Shown piece by piece: positions 7,387 through 14,235 of a DNA stretch of 16,593 bases. Origin of the DNA: CAZPAH01 sp964584495 (GTDB lineage Bacteria > Krumholzibacteriota > Krumholzibacteriia > Krumholzibacteriales > Krumholzibacteriaceae). The position numbers were made by a program, and so were the translations under genes. Below the pieces are notes generated by a model, which saw only the letters and a list, made by a program, of their open reading frames with translations, made no database searches and had not been told where the DNA came from. The stretch covers positions 1 through 16,593 of the forward strand of contig CAZPAH010000061.1 of the NCBI GenBank assembly GCA_964584495.1. The letters run 5' to 3'. Numbering within the stretch: position 1 is the stretch's first letter; every line of letters begins with the position of its first letter.

Positions 7387-7806
7387 ATGATCGATAGAAT
7401 CGACAAAGCGATTGTTATCCTCGTGCTTCTGACCGGCATATCGCTCGCCGCGGCCGGGGCATCGGCCTGCGATATAAAGATGTCGGTCGAAGAAGGGACG
7501 GGCGGACCCATCGCCGCCGGGGACACCGTATCGGTTAAAGTCACCGTGATGTTCACGCACAGGGATTGCGCCATCGGTATCGAGGAGACTGCATTCGAGA
7601 CGAACGGCGTGGAGATCGTCGGTTCGACGGAATGGACCGAGATAAAGGCGCGCCCCCGCACCATGGAGAAAATGTTGAGCCTCGCCGTGACCCGCGCCGG
7701 GAAGGGCGAAGTCTCAATAAAGGCCTACAGGATCTGCGACCTAAGAAGCGGCGGGGAGACAACGCTGATTCTCATCCCTAAAGAAACGGGGAGTGAGAAA
7801 AGGTAA
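7387..7806 (+). CDS. Small exported protein with three cysteines, unknown function
   Basis: I do not recognise a named family. The 139-residue product has a Sec signal (VILVLLTGISLAAAGASA) with probable cleavage just before Cys28. The mature part looks like one beta-sandwich: TVSVKVTVMFTHRDCAIGI, VEIVGSTEW, MLSLAVTRAGKGEVSIKAY and TTLILIP. Cysteines sit at 28 (CDIK), 61 (in HRDC) and 117 (RICDLR), with His58 three residues before Cys61, so a metal or heme site or a disulfide is possible. The ATG at 7387 has GGAGG (7376-7380) six bases upstream. The gene ends 1 nt before the polyferredoxin gene, which suggests translational coupling and a shared electron-transfer task. It is divergent from the permease genes. 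Confidence 0.75.
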   Translation: MIDRIDKAIVILVLLTGISLAAAGASACDIKMSVEEGTGGPIAAGDTVSVKVTVMFTHRDCAIGIEETAFETNGVEIVGSTEWTEIKARPRTMEKMLSLAVTRAGKGEVSIKAYRICDLRSGGETTLILIPKETGSEKR

Positions 7807-7807
7807 G

Positions 7808-8839
7808 ATGAAGAGTGTCAGGATTCTCTTTGTCATTATCGCCTCGACCCTGCTGCTCGGCTCTTGCCTCTCGGATGAGGCGTTTTCAGCGAAGGCCGGC
7901 ACAGATGGAGCGGCGGCGCGGGCTGGCGGTATAGACGGCATATCCCGGCCGTCCCCACAAGCGGGCGAAGAAGGATCGGCAGCCGAGCCGAAACCTCCCG
8001 CGCGCGGAAAGATATTCAACTTCCAGCTGAAATGGGCCCTTATCGCGATATCGATGAGCGTTGCGGCCGGTATCTGCGTCCGGAACCGGCGGGCGAGAAA
8101 GCTCCGGCCATTTTTTCTCCTGGCTTCGATCGTTCTCCTCGGCTTCTATAACGGAGCCTGCCCCTGCCCGATACAGAGCCTGATGAACATCGTAAGGATT
8201 TTCACGGGCAAAAAGGTGCTTTGGCAGAGCCTCGTCTATTTCGTCGGCCTGATACCGGTCACCTATATCTTCGGCCGGGTCTGGTGCGGGTGGGTCTGCC
8301 ACATGGGGGCCCTCCAGGAGTTCCTCTACCTCCCCGGCAGATTCCGGCTAACGATCGGGGATCGAACCAGGGCGGCTATGAGAACGGCGCAGTACATCCT
8401 CCTCGCGGCTCTCGTGGTCTGGGTGGCGGTCACCAAGGTGGCCGTGTGGTGCAGGTACGATCCCTTCAGGGTGGCCTACAACCTGTACTCGTCGAACACG
8501 GTCGGATGGATTCTGCTGGCAGTCCTCGTGCTGCTCTCCCTCTTCGTGCACAGACCGTTCTGCAGGATCGCCTGCCCGATCGGGTTGGTCCTCGGGTGGC
8601 TGGCCAGGCTTCCCGGCGCCTCGGTGATCGGTCTGAAGAAACAGTGCGCGGGATGCCTCTCGTGCAAAAAGGTATGCGAGATCGACGCGATAACGGGCGA
8701 GGGCTGCTCTATGACGCTGGAGAACGCCGAGTGCAACAGCTGCGGCGACTGCATAGACGCGTGCAAAATATCGGGCCTGGAATTCGCCAGGAAGGGAAAG
8801 AGCCATCCAGCCAGGCTTAAATGCGGAAAAGAGAGCTGA
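7808..8839 (+). CDS. Membrane polyferredoxin of the NapH/NosR/CcoG type
   Basis: The 343-residue protein is predicted to pass electrons across the inner membrane. It begins with a lipoprotein-like signal (LLLGSC, Cys20) and a low-complexity Ala/Gly-rich linker to about 68. Membrane segments follow at about 74-90, 101-118, 141-157, 195-215 and 232-248. Cysteine motifs are CPCPIQS (118-124), CGWVCHMG (160-167; the family usually has CP) and FCRIACPIG (251-259). Two C-terminal 4Fe-4S clusters are marked by Cys280, 283, 286, 290 and Cys309, 312, 315, 319. The Pro that normally follows the fourth Cys is missing in both. The ATG at 7808 follows AAAGG; a GTG at 7793 would overlap the upstream gene. 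It converges on the sugar-binding gene, with 6 nt between stops. No terminal reductase is encoded nearby, so the acceptor is unknown. Confidence 0.85.
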   Translation: MKSVRILFVIIASTLLLGSCLSDEAFSAKAGTDGAAARAGGIDGISRPSPQAGEEGSAAEPKPPARGKIFNFQLKWALIAISMSVAAGICVRNRRARKLRPFFLLASIVLLGFYNGACPCPIQSLMNIVRIFTGKKVLWQSLVYFVGLIPVTYIFGRVWCGWVCHMGALQEFLYLPGRFRLTIGDRTRAAMRTAQYILLAALVVWVAVTKVAVWCRYDPFRVAYNLYSSNTVGWILLAVLVLLSLFVHRPFCRIACPIGLVLGWLARLPGASVIGLKKQCAGCLSCKKVCEIDAITGEGCSMTLENAECNSCGDCIDACKISGLEFARKGKSHPARLKCGKES

Positions 8840-8845
8840 GCCGGC

Positions 8846-10081
8846 CTACCTTTTCATCTCTTCTATCTTCTTGATCGCCTTTTCCTGCATCTGCCTCGCA
8901 GCTTCGGCCGGAGCTATCCCACCCGACAGGGCGCTCTGGTAGTAAGGCCGCATCGCGTCCCAAATCGCCCTCATCTCGGGAACGTTGGACATCGCCCTAC
9001 CGTTTCTCGCCTGGGCCATCGAGCCTCTCAGTATGGGGTTATCGAGCAGGACGGCATCCTCGAAAAGGCTGCTCCTGCTCGGAAGAATCAGCAGCTCGGA
9101 GACAATCTCCTTCTGGACCTCGCGGGATGTCAGGAAAACGGCAAGCTCCTTGACTATATCCAGCTTCTTCGCGCCAACATTGACGCTGATCGAATACCCC
9201 TTGCTCGAAACCATCGGCGTGGGCATCCTGCCCGTCTCCTTTATTCGCGGTATCGGCGTCACGCCGATATCGAGCCCCGCCTTCAAGTACGCCTTGAGCG
9301 ACCAGGGACCGTTTATTATGAACGCCCCCTGGCCCTTCTTGAACATCGTATCGCTAAGCTCGTAGTTGCACTCCTTCGGGAGTATCCCGTACTTGTTCCT
9401 GAGATCGTACATGAACCGCAGAGCCGCCGTCATCGCGGGCGTATCGAGGGTGGGGTTGTTCTCCGCGTCGATCACCCATCCGCCGAATCCCCCAAGGAAT
9501 GGAACGAGCCAGAAAGGCTCGACCGAGTTGAAAACCAGCCCGTACCTGTCGGGGAAACCGTCCCCGTTGGTATCTCCGGTCAGCTTCACGCACATCTCTA
9601 TCCATTCGCCGCTGTCGGCCGGCTCCTTCTTAACGAAGGCCTTGTTGTATATCAGCATCAGGTGGTTTCCGATCTGATCGGGAACCGCGTAAATGTGGCC
9701 GTCGAGAACGGCGAGGGACTGCTTCTCGAAACCGTCGAAAAAATCCTTCTCGAAGAGACTCTCAAGGGGTTTTATAAGCTCCATCACCGAATAGGGACCG
9801 ATCTTGTCGCTGGGACCGTATACGAGGTCTGGGCCTCCGCCCGCCAGGGCCGCCGTCTGAAACTGGCTGTGAAGCTGATCCGTCTCGAAATGTGCCGTCG
9901 TGACCTTTATACCAGGATGCGCCTGCATGAACTCGGAGATCTGCTTGACCATCAGCACCTGTTCCTCGGGATCCTTCTGCTCCCAGATCACTATCTCGTT
10001 ATCTGTTCCACCGCCCCCCCCGCATCCGGCGAAGGCGGAGGCCGCCGCGGCCGCCGTCAAAATCATTAGAATCCTTCTCAT
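8846..10081 (-). CDS. Extracellular solute-binding lipoprotein, family 1 (MalE-like)
   Basis: The 411-residue protein is a periplasmic sugar-binding component of a CUT1 importer. A signal peptide ends at AGC with Cys20, then a Gly-rich linker. The fold begins at EIVIWEQKDPEE and shows ISEFMQAHPGIKVTTAHFET, GGGPDLVYGP, YAVPDQIGNHLMLIYNKAFV, KKGQGAFIINGPWS and PIPRIKETGRMPTPMVSSKG, all typical of MalE relatives. A Ca-binding-like DTNGDGFPDRYG loop is present. The ATG at 10081 has GGGAGGGA six bases upstream. It is probably the last gene of the run from acetyl-CoA synthetase; the ATP-grasp gene ends 28 nt upstream. Its separation from the permease genes by the redox pair is unusual, but no other binding protein is in the window. 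A run of eight G lies in the linker codons. Confidence 0.9.
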   Translation of the reverse strand: MRRILMILTAAAAASAFAGCGGGGGTDNEIVIWEQKDPEEQVLMVKQISEFMQAHPGIKVTTAHFETDQLHSQFQTAALAGGGPDLVYGPSDKIGPYSVMELIKPLESLFEKDFFDGFEKQSLAVLDGHIYAVPDQIGNHLMLIYNKAFVKKEPADSGEWIEMCVKLTGDTNGDGFPDRYGLVFNSVEPFWLVPFLGGFGGWVIDAENNPTLDTPAMTAALRFMYDLRNKYGILPKECNYELSDTMFKKGQGAFIINGPWSLKAYLKAGLDIGVTPIPRIKETGRMPTPMVSSKGYSISVNVGAKKLDIVKELAVFLTSREVQKEIVSELLILPSRSSLFEDAVLLDNPILRGSMAQARNGRAMSNVPEMRAIWDAMRPYYQSALSGGIAPAEAARQMQEKAIKKIEEMKR

Positions 10082-10109
10082 CGAGCATCCCTCCCTTAAA
10101 CGGACGATT

Positions 10110-11270
10110 TCATTTCCTTATGACAAATTCGCCGAGATCGGCTTCGAGCATCCTCTCTATCTCGCCGCGGCTCTCGGGGCCGGTCTCGGTGAAGACGAAG
10201 GCGAACACGTGATATCTGCGGTAATCAATCCTTCTCAGCTCCAGCACCCTGCTGAAGCTCGCGGCGAAGCGGTCGTAATCGATTCCGGCGATCTCGCCGG
10301 CCGGTATATCCCCCGGGATGCCCGCCACGAAAATTGAGTAGACCCGGTCCTCTTTCCCTTCAAAGATCTCTTCCCAGGCAGGCACCCTTTTTCGGAAAAA
10401 ATACTCTGCCGTGTCGATCCCCCAGGCGTAAGCGGCTATATCGGTCGTTCCCCAGGCTGCGAACCTCAACGGATTAGCCTCGATCGGCATCACCCTTCCG
10501 CCGTCGACCCTGAACTCAATATGCATCGGGAAGTTCCTCAGGCCGGCCAGGGCGCCTATCCTGGCGAGATGGCCGTAGAAGAGCTTCGAGAAATCGGCCA
10601 CGATCCGGGCCGAGGTTATATATGTCCTGTCGCTCACATCCGAGCCCGAGGCGAACAGGTGCGCGAGAATATTGAGTATCACCGGCCTGCCCTCTTCATC
10701 GTAGTACAGATCGACGGCGAACTCGTCACCTTCGATATTCCCCTCGATGATGAACCTCCCGGGATCGAGCACCTGCGTCGGGTACAAGCCGCGGATCTTC
10801 TCGATATCGTTTTCTATCGCCTCCAGCACTCGGGGCCACTCTTCGTCCGAGCCGACCCTGTAGACCGCTATGCTGAAGAACCCCACCGCCGGCTTTATCA
10901 CGAACGGTTTTTCTATCGCCGCGACGTCCAGGCTCTTCAGATCGTCGAACGATATGCCGGCGAAGAAAAGACCTGGATACTCCGCTTCGAGCATCCTGCG
11001 GAAACGGAGCTTGTCCTTCAACAGATCTATCTTCCCGGGCAGGCCGGTGAATTGGAGGTTGTCCTCGATCCATTTTATCGAATCTTCGGAGTTGGTCAAA
11101 AGAAGCGGATCTTTCTCCCTCGATACCATCTCGATGAAGGCCTTCTCGTCCACGATATTCAACTCCGCCCCGGCCTGCTCGGCGCAACCGTTGGCCAGGA
11201 CCGGCACCCGGAGTCTCTTCAGCGTCTCGGCCAGTTGCCTCGACACGTAGGGTTTTTCAAGCACAATCAT
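10110..11270 (-). CDS. Stand-alone ATP-grasp enzyme, substrate unknown
   Basis: The 386-residue cytoplasmic protein has the ATP-grasp architecture, whose members join a carboxylate to an amine or thiol through an acyl-phosphate. An N-terminal preATP-grasp domain (1-80) is followed by LLKDKLRFRRML, the nucleotide-binding strand and loop KPFVIKPAVGFFSIAVYRV (121-139), an adenine-binding strand IIEGNIEGDEFAVDLYY (174-190), and the metal-binding MHIEFRVDGG then RVMPIEANPLRF (249-270). The loop that is usually glycine-rich has FFS instead. The C-terminal 100 residues are less typical. The ATG at 11270 has AGGGA about nine bases upstream. It lies between the SagB-type gene (39 nt) and the sugar-binding gene (28 nt). 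No small precursor peptide gene is evident, so a RiPP role is not supported. Confidence 0.82.
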   Translation of the reverse strand: MIVLEKPYVSRQLAETLKRLRVPVLANGCAEQAGAELNIVDEKAFIEMVSREKDPLLLTNSEDSIKWIEDNLQFTGLPGKIDLLKDKLRFRRMLEAEYPGLFFAGISFDDLKSLDVAAIEKPFVIKPAVGFFSIAVYRVGSDEEWPRVLEAIENDIEKIRGLYPTQVLDPGRFIIEGNIEGDEFAVDLYYDEEGRPVILNILAHLFASGSDVSDRTYITSARIVADFSKLFYGHLARIGALAGLRNFPMHIEFRVDGGRVMPIEANPLRFAAWGTTDIAAYAWGIDTAEYFFRKRVPAWEEIFEGKEDRVYSIFVAGIPGDIPAGEIAGIDYDRFAASFSRVLELRRIDYRRYHVFAFVFTETGPESRGEIERMLEADLGEFVIRK

Positions 11271-11309
11271 GATTACATTTCCCTGCCGGGCCGCTAATCC
11301 TCCGCCCCC

Positions 11310-12065
11310 CTAATCGTCCTCACCGATGTATCCGACCGGCATAACGTAAAGCGGCTCTTCCTCGGCGGTCATCATAATAAGTTTCTTGAGCATCGAATCG
11401 GTGAAAGCGCCTATCGCGCAGGTGCCCATATCTATCGCGACGCTTTGCAGGTAGACGTTCTCGCCGGAGTGACCGAGGTCCATGCAGACATACCTTTCCC
11501 TACCCCTGTCACCGTACTTGCCCGTCGTTCTCGAGTAGACCGCCGAGTAGACTATCGAGACGGCAGCTCTCTTCAACCAGTTCTGGTCGAGGCACGCTTC
11601 GGCCAGGGAGTCCCGGAAATCGCCCGCGGCAAGCTTTACCAGGTTGTGATTCGCCGGGTCGTAACGGTATATTCCCGCCGGAAGACCGGTAACGTTACAG
11701 GCTACGAGGTAGAGCTCGAGCGGGTATCTCGCTCCGGCCGACGGGGCCGTCTTGAGTCCGCCCCGCAGAAAGTCGGGCATCCCCGGCTTCGACATCGTCA
11801 CGCCGTAGGCGGCCCAGAGAAGCTGGGAAACATCGGCCAGGGTGATCGGCTTGTCGGCGAACTTCCTTACCGAGCGCCGCTCCTTCAATGCTTTCTCTAC
11901 AGAAACCCGGCCGTCGAAGCGGGGCTCGGGAAGCTTGATCGACCCGGTCGGCCCTTTATCCTCTAGGCCCGGCGGTGCGGCGGCCGTAACCGCCTCGGTC
12001 CCGTTCGCAGCGAAGACCGCTCGGGCCAGCATTATCAATCCTACAACAAAGAAGGACGCTCTCAT
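11310..12065 (-). CDS. Exported SagB-type nitroreductase-family oxidoreductase
   Basis: The 251-residue protein belongs to the FMN-dependent nitroreductase fold, SagB/ThcOx subgroup, whose members include azoline oxidases of RiPP pathways and many stand-alone enzymes of unknown role. Motifs are KERRSVRKFADKPITL (61-76, FMN phosphate site), LLWAAYGVT, PSAGARYPLELYLV (108-121), GIYRYDP, and MDLGHSGENVYLQSVAIDMG then TCAIGAF (195-221), ending YVMPVGYIG. I chose ATG 12065 because GAGGAG lies five bases upstream. The product then starts with a Sec signal peptide, MRASFFVVGLIMLARAVFAA, implying a periplasmic location. A longer reading from 12146 overlaps the upstream gene and hides the signal. It follows the acetyl-CoA synthetase beta gene by 23 nt. 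Confidence 0.88.
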   Translation of the reverse strand: MRASFFVVGLIMLARAVFAANGTEAVTAAAPPGLEDKGPTGSIKLPEPRFDGRVSVEKALKERRSVRKFADKPITLADVSQLLWAAYGVTMSKPGMPDFLRGGLKTAPSAGARYPLELYLVACNVTGLPAGIYRYDPANHNLVKLAAGDFRDSLAEACLDQNWLKRAAVSIVYSAVYSRTTGKYGDRGRERYVCMDLGHSGENVYLQSVAIDMGTCAIGAFTDSMLKKLIMMTAEEEPLYVMPVGYIGEDD

Positions 12066-12088
12066 TGTATCTCCTCTCAGCGCCCGAT

Positions 12089-12769
12089 CTAGCCGCCGGC
12101 TAGTATTATCCGCGCGTCTGCCACGACGCACCTCTTCGACGAGCACATGACGGGATTGAGGTCGACAGACTCTATCTTCTTCTCGAGATGCACCACCAAT
12201 TTCGAAAATTCGATCAACGTCGAAATCAGCAGCGATAGATCGATCTTCTCCGAGCCCCTGTACCCCTCGAGGAGCTTGCCGGCCTTCAGGCCGTGGAACA
12301 TCGAGGTCACATCCTTCTCCTCGAGCGGTGCCATCCTGATCACCGAATCGTTGTATATCTCGGCCTCGACTCCACCGAGCCCGAGAAGGACGACCGGCCC
12401 GAACTGGATGTCGATCTTGGCCCCCACTATCAGCTCGAGTCCCGCCACCGTCTCTTCCACCAGGGCGCCTTGGAAACCGGGCATCCCCTCGAACCGCCGG
12501 TATACATCTTCCAGCATCTGTGCGTCGCTTATTCCGACTGCGACTCCGCCTGAATCGGATTTATGCATGATATCGGGCGAGACGACCTTCGCGACAACCG
12601 GGAAACCTATTTCTTTTGCAGCCGATAAAGATTCTTCGAGGGATTTCGCCCACACCGAACGGGGAACGTCGAATCCCGACAGCTTCATTATCTTCTTCGC
12701 GTCGGGCTCCAGCACCCAGCCCGCCTTTTTAGATTTTTTGATTATCGCTTCGATTTCCTTCATCAACAT
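12089..12769 (-). CDS. Acetyl-CoA synthetase (ADP-forming), beta subunit
   Basis: With the alpha subunit this ATP-grasp subunit converts acyl-CoA, ADP and phosphate to acid, CoA and ATP, a substrate-level energy step in fermentation. The 226 residues are the normal length of a separate beta chain. Signs are VLEPDAKKIMKLSGFDVP, AKEIGFPVVAKVVSPDIMHK with the phospho-accepting His69 followed by SDSGGVAVGI, ALVEETVAGLELIVGAKID, FGPVVLLGLGGVEAEIYND and IESVDLNPVM. Three starts are possible. ATG 12769 has AGGAGGT seven to eight bases upstream and overlaps the alpha stop by 7 nt, so I prefer it. ATG 12763 forms a TGATG overlap with the alpha stop but is farther from the site. GTG 12778 lies too close to it. 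The two subunits are surely translated together. Confidence 0.92.
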   Translation of the reverse strand: MLMKEIEAIIKKSKKAGWVLEPDAKKIMKLSGFDVPRSVWAKSLEESLSAAKEIGFPVVAKVVSPDIMHKSDSGGVAVGISDAQMLEDVYRRFEGMPGFQGALVEETVAGLELIVGAKIDIQFGPVVLLGLGGVEAEIYNDSVIRMAPLEEKDVTSMFHGLKAGKLLEGYRGSEKIDLSLLISTLIEFSKLVVHLEKKIESVDLNPVMCSSKRCVVADARIILAGG

Positions 12770-14130
12770 GGCCTGCACCTCCTCATCGCTTCAACCATGA
12801 GGACCGCCCCGTTGATCGAATGCGAGACCGGGACCTTATTCAACTGGAAACCCTCGATGATCATCTTGTACTTATCCACGTGGGGAACGTAGGCAACGAC
12901 CGGTTTGCCCGAAATCTGGCTGACCTGGCTGAGCCTCGCTCCTACATCGGAAGTCACAAGCGGTATGTACGGAAGAAGGAGGACTATGAGGCTGTCAATC
13001 TCGGGCAGCTTGCATAATTCGCTCGCCGCGATAACGAAGTCGTCATCCTCGGCGCTTCCCGTTAGATCGACCGGATTGGCGACCGAGGCGATCGGTTGAA
13101 CGCTCTTCGAGAGCTTGTCCCTGATCCCCTTCTGGACATCCTCGGCGAGGGCGGGAACGTTGAGGCCCGCGGCCGAGCAGGCATCGACGGCGACGGCCCC
13201 GTGCCCTCCGCTCGCCGTCACGATCCCTATCTTCCCGTCTATACCGCGCGGGTAGCAGCTCAGCGATTCACAGAAGGAGACCAGCTCGAACTCGTCCTTC
13301 GCCTCCACGATCCCGAACTGGGACATCACGGAGGAGAAGACGGTGTAATCCCCAGCCATCGAGGCGGTGTGGCTCGAAACCGCGTGAACGCCGCTCTGGC
13401 TCTTACCGGCCTTCATGATGATCACCGGCTTCGGACACTTGCTGGCCGCGTGGGCGAAGTCGCGCCCCTCGCCAGCCGAAAAGCCTTCCACGTAGAAGGC
13501 GATGACGTCGGTCATCTTGTCCCGCGCGAAGAAACGCAGAAGCTCCAGCTCCCTGACCATCGCCTTGTTTCCTATGCTTATGGCCCTCGCCAGGCCTATA
13601 CCCTGGGCGGCGAACTTCACCATCTGGTCGACGAGTATCCCGCCGCTCTGGCTCACTATCGAGACATTGCCCGGTTCGGGCCTGACCATCCTCTCGCTCG
13701 GAAGGAAAAAAGTGTCCACGTTCGAGGATGAATAGATACCGAGGCAGTTGGGACCTATAAAGGGAAAGAACGCCTCCTTGGCTATTGCCACCAGCCTGTC
13801 CTGCAGCTCCCTCTGTCCCGTCTCGGCGAATCCCCCGGATATCACCGCCGCTCCTCCCACTCCTCCGTTTATGCATTCTTCGAGGATCGCGGGGACATAC
13901 TCGGCCCTCACCGCTATGACGGCGAGATCCACCATCTCCGGTATTTCGGAAACCGATTTATATATCTTCTCCTTATGGTAGGTCCCCCCTTTCGGATTCA
14001 CGCCGTAGACCTTGACAGGATAACGAAAATAATTCTTGTTGTAGATCACATTGGCGGGATGACGCTCGTTTTGAAGTGATAGGCCTATAACGGCCAACGT
14101 CTTGGGCTCGAACAGGGACCGGAAATTCAT
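12763..14130 (-). CDS. Acetyl-CoA synthetase (ADP-forming), alpha subunit
   Basis: The 455-residue chain binds CoA and carries the phosphorylated His of the NDP-forming acyl-CoA synthetases. Domains in order are the Rossmann CoA-binding domain (about 1-130, FEPKTLAVIGLSLQ then YGVNPKGG and GPNCLGIY), a succinyl-CoA ligase-like domain (150-290, VSIVSQSGGILVDQM) with His254 in VSSHTASMAG, and a third flavodoxin-like domain with IGIVTASGGHGAVAVDACSAAGL and ANPVDLTGSA. The ATG at 14130 has GAGGAGAG four to five bases upstream. It begins a five-gene minus-strand run through beta, SagB, ATP-grasp and the sugar-binding lipoprotein. Acetate formation with ATP gain from sugar breakdown is the simplest role; longer or branched acids are possible substrates. 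Confidence 0.93.
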   Translation of the reverse strand: MNFRSLFEPKTLAVIGLSLQNERHPANVIYNKNYFRYPVKVYGVNPKGGTYHKEKIYKSVSEIPEMVDLAVIAVRAEYVPAILEECINGGVGGAAVISGGFAETGQRELQDRLVAIAKEAFFPFIGPNCLGIYSSSNVDTFFLPSERMVRPEPGNVSIVSQSGGILVDQMVKFAAQGIGLARAISIGNKAMVRELELLRFFARDKMTDVIAFYVEGFSAGEGRDFAHAASKCPKPVIIMKAGKSQSGVHAVSSHTASMAGDYTVFSSVMSQFGIVEAKDEFELVSFCESLSCYPRGIDGKIGIVTASGGHGAVAVDACSAAGLNVPALAEDVQKGIRDKLSKSVQPIASVANPVDLTGSAEDDDFVIAASELCKLPEIDSLIVLLLPYIPLVTSDVGARLSQVSQISGKPVVAYVPHVDKYKMIIEGFQLNKVPVSHSINGAVLMVEAMRRCRPC

Positions 14131-14169
14131 CGAACTCTCCTCACGGTTTCAGACTGTCTTTTCGGAGCA

Positions 14170-14198
14170 ATCCTGCAATAGATCGGCGGCCATGTCAA
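14170..14198 (-). promoter_or_regulatory. Predicted promoter of the acetyl-CoA synthetase run
   Basis: On the minus strand a perfect TTGACA (14198-14193) lies 17 nt from CAGGAT (14175-14170), which keeps the second-position A and the last A and T of the -10. Transcription would begin near 14163, giving a leader of about 33 nt before ATG 14130. No promoter of comparable quality was seen between the five genes downstream. Confidence 0.4.
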
Positions 14199-14235
14199 GG
14201 CAGACTCTAACGCGGCACTTGCGCAGGATGCCCTT

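Noticed and set aside
8356..8372. GATCGAACC-like string resembling a tRNA T-arm
   Set aside because: It lies within the polyferredoxin reading frame and no acceptor or anticodon stem can be built around it.
11271..11281. Start-stop mini-frame (ATG TAA) just before the ATP-grasp gene
   Set aside because: Its ATG is too close to the ribosome binding site to be used, and six bases can occur by chance.
11270..11310. RiPP (TOMM) cluster around the SagB-type gene
   Set aside because: No precursor peptide, no YcaO or E1-like cyclodehydratase is encoded in the window, and the SagB-type protein has a signal peptide.
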